A stretch of 64,000 nt of DNA from Paenisporosarcina quisquiliarum_A (GTDB taxonomy: Bacteria; Bacillota; Bacilli; Bacillales_A; Planococcaceae), in the NCBI RefSeq assembly GCF_043641925.1, contig NZ_JBHZRU010000021.1, forward strand, positions 1 through 64,000, written 5' to 3'. Positions 63,220-64,000 of the stretch are shown in pieces. Under the pieces are notes generated by a model. It was not told where the DNA came from. It worked only from the letters and a program-made list of their open reading frames with translations, and made no database searches. Made by a program: the position numbers and the translations under genes. How positions within the stretch are numbered: position 1 is the first letter of the stretch; every line of letters starts with the position of its first letter.

Positions 63220-64000
63220 TTATTTCCCCCTTTGTGAAATAACTCTCCCCGTAACAAACTCCAACCATGCGTATACGCCGGTTTTCACAGTTGCACTCGT
63301 CGCCACATCGCGTGATGGGTCGAGGCAAACGAAGTCGATGTGACGGACAGATTCATGCTGGCCAATCAACAACAAACTCGTGAATAATTCTTCCGCATTC
63401 ATGCCGCCTGGTGTAGACGCTGGAACGCCTGGTGCAACTGCGATATCCAGCACGTCCATATCAATCGTGACATAGACCCGGTCGACTTTTTCGGCTAATA
63501 AAGCCAGGTCGTTCATGACGCATTGAGCCACCCCTAGCTCACGCGCTTTACGTAACGTCACCATTCGAATGCCATGTTCTTTTGCATAAGCCACGAGTGG
63601 TGCCGCATTAAAGTAGCCGTGCAATCCGATGTTGACGACATCTTCACCTCGCACGATGCCCCCGTCAATTAATTGACGAATCGGCGTACCGTTTGCTGGC
63701 CCTAATTCTGCAGGATCTCGGACATCTAAATGCGTATCTAACTGTAAAATACCAATTCGTTCAGCCGGGAAGGCTTTATTGACCCCACGAACTGCACATG
63801 CTGTAACACTGTGATCTCCACCAATGAGGCAGGTCGTAGCATCCGTGTACTTGGCGACTAACTCACGGGTCGTTTCTTCAATACGTTGGTGCGACAGCAA
63901 AATGTCCGTCGTGTGCATCGCGATATCTCCTGCATCTGCTACCAAATATGACGATAAATCGACGTCTTCATCTAAATTGTAGGTCGCAAATCCCTTCCAG
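63220..64000 (-). CDS. hutG: Formimidoylglutamase-type ureohydrolase, C-terminal part
   Basis: The gene runs off the right edge; about 260 residues are seen. Arginase-family metal sites are all present: GGDHS, LDTHLDVR and TIDMDVLD. The sequence ILQLDTHLDVR with NGTPIRQLI and the context (YjiH) suit HutG, which yields formamide and glutamate from formimidoylglutamate. Agmatinase is the main alternative. Probably part of a hut operon outside the window. Confidence 0.7.
   Translation of the reverse strand, partial: WKGFATYNLDEDVDLSSYLVADAGDIAMHTTDILLSHQRIEETTRELVAKYTDATTCLIGGDHSVTACAVRGVNKAFPAERIGILQLDTHLDVRDPAELGPANGTPIRQLIDGGIVRGEDVVNIGLHGYFNAAPLVAYAKEHGIRMVTLRKARELGVAQCVMNDLALLAEKVDRVYVTIDMDVLDIAVAPGVPASTPGGMNAEELFTSLLLIGQHESVRHIDFVCLDPSRDVATSATVKTGVYAWLEFVTGRVISQRGK

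Overview
The window is about 64 kb of low-GC Gram-positive chromosome. Gene content and order match the origin-proximal ribosomal region of Bacillus subtilis, read here almost entirely on the minus strand. Sporulation and germination genes (gerD, cwlD, a pdaB-position gene, kbaA, sigH) point to an endospore former in the order Bacillales. Missing neighbours (no map, KOW gene or disA in their usual places), a staygreen-family gene and unusual intergenic repeats suggest the Planococcaceae side of the order. That family call is inference.

Layout from left to right. 1-183: leader and promoter of an rRNA operon whose 16S gene lies just outside the left edge. 244-6713: pdaB-like, kbaA, gerD, salA, cwlD, a DUF421 gene, two small unknown genes and a staygreen-family gene. 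6899-25971: rpsI-rplM, truA, the ECF transporter module ecfA1-ecfA2-ecfT, rplQ, rpoA, then the spc and S10 operons up to the rpsJ promoter. 26194-28441: a YuiF-type antiporter gene and a repeat-rich region inserted between the S10 and str operons. 28480-33318: tuf, fusA, rpsG, rpsL, rplGB. 33336-45284: rpoC, rpoB, an RsmC-like methyltransferase, rplL-rplJ, rplA-rplK, nusG, secE, rpmGB. 45305-49792: sigH, rae1, rlmB, mrnC, cysS, cysE, behind a cysteine T-box leader. 50300-60629: gltX, ispF, ispD, yacL, radA, clpC-mcsB-mcsA-ctsR with a CtsR operator. 60811-64000: a NERD-domain gene, a YjiH-family membrane gene and the end of a formimidoylglutamase-type gene.

The genes form one growth-rate-controlled block: ribosomal proteins, translation factors, RNA polymerase core, protein export and tRNA charging. 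Their promoters are mostly consensus sigma-A sites placed where the B. subtilis operons begin, and leaders resembling known ribosomal-protein autoregulatory elements are visible (L10 leader, two L1-site-like elements, cysteine T-box).

The most unusual content is intergenic. Five loci (935-1265, 27720-28345, 49846-49963, 54277-54540, 60673-60800) carry four or five copies of a core of about 12 nt at a strict 20-21 bp period. Three different core sequences use the same architecture. In four loci the array ends in a related tail containing a GTTAACT-like palindrome. All arrays have the same orientation, and four of the five lie just beyond a terminator of a minus-strand transcript. I know of no named element with this design.
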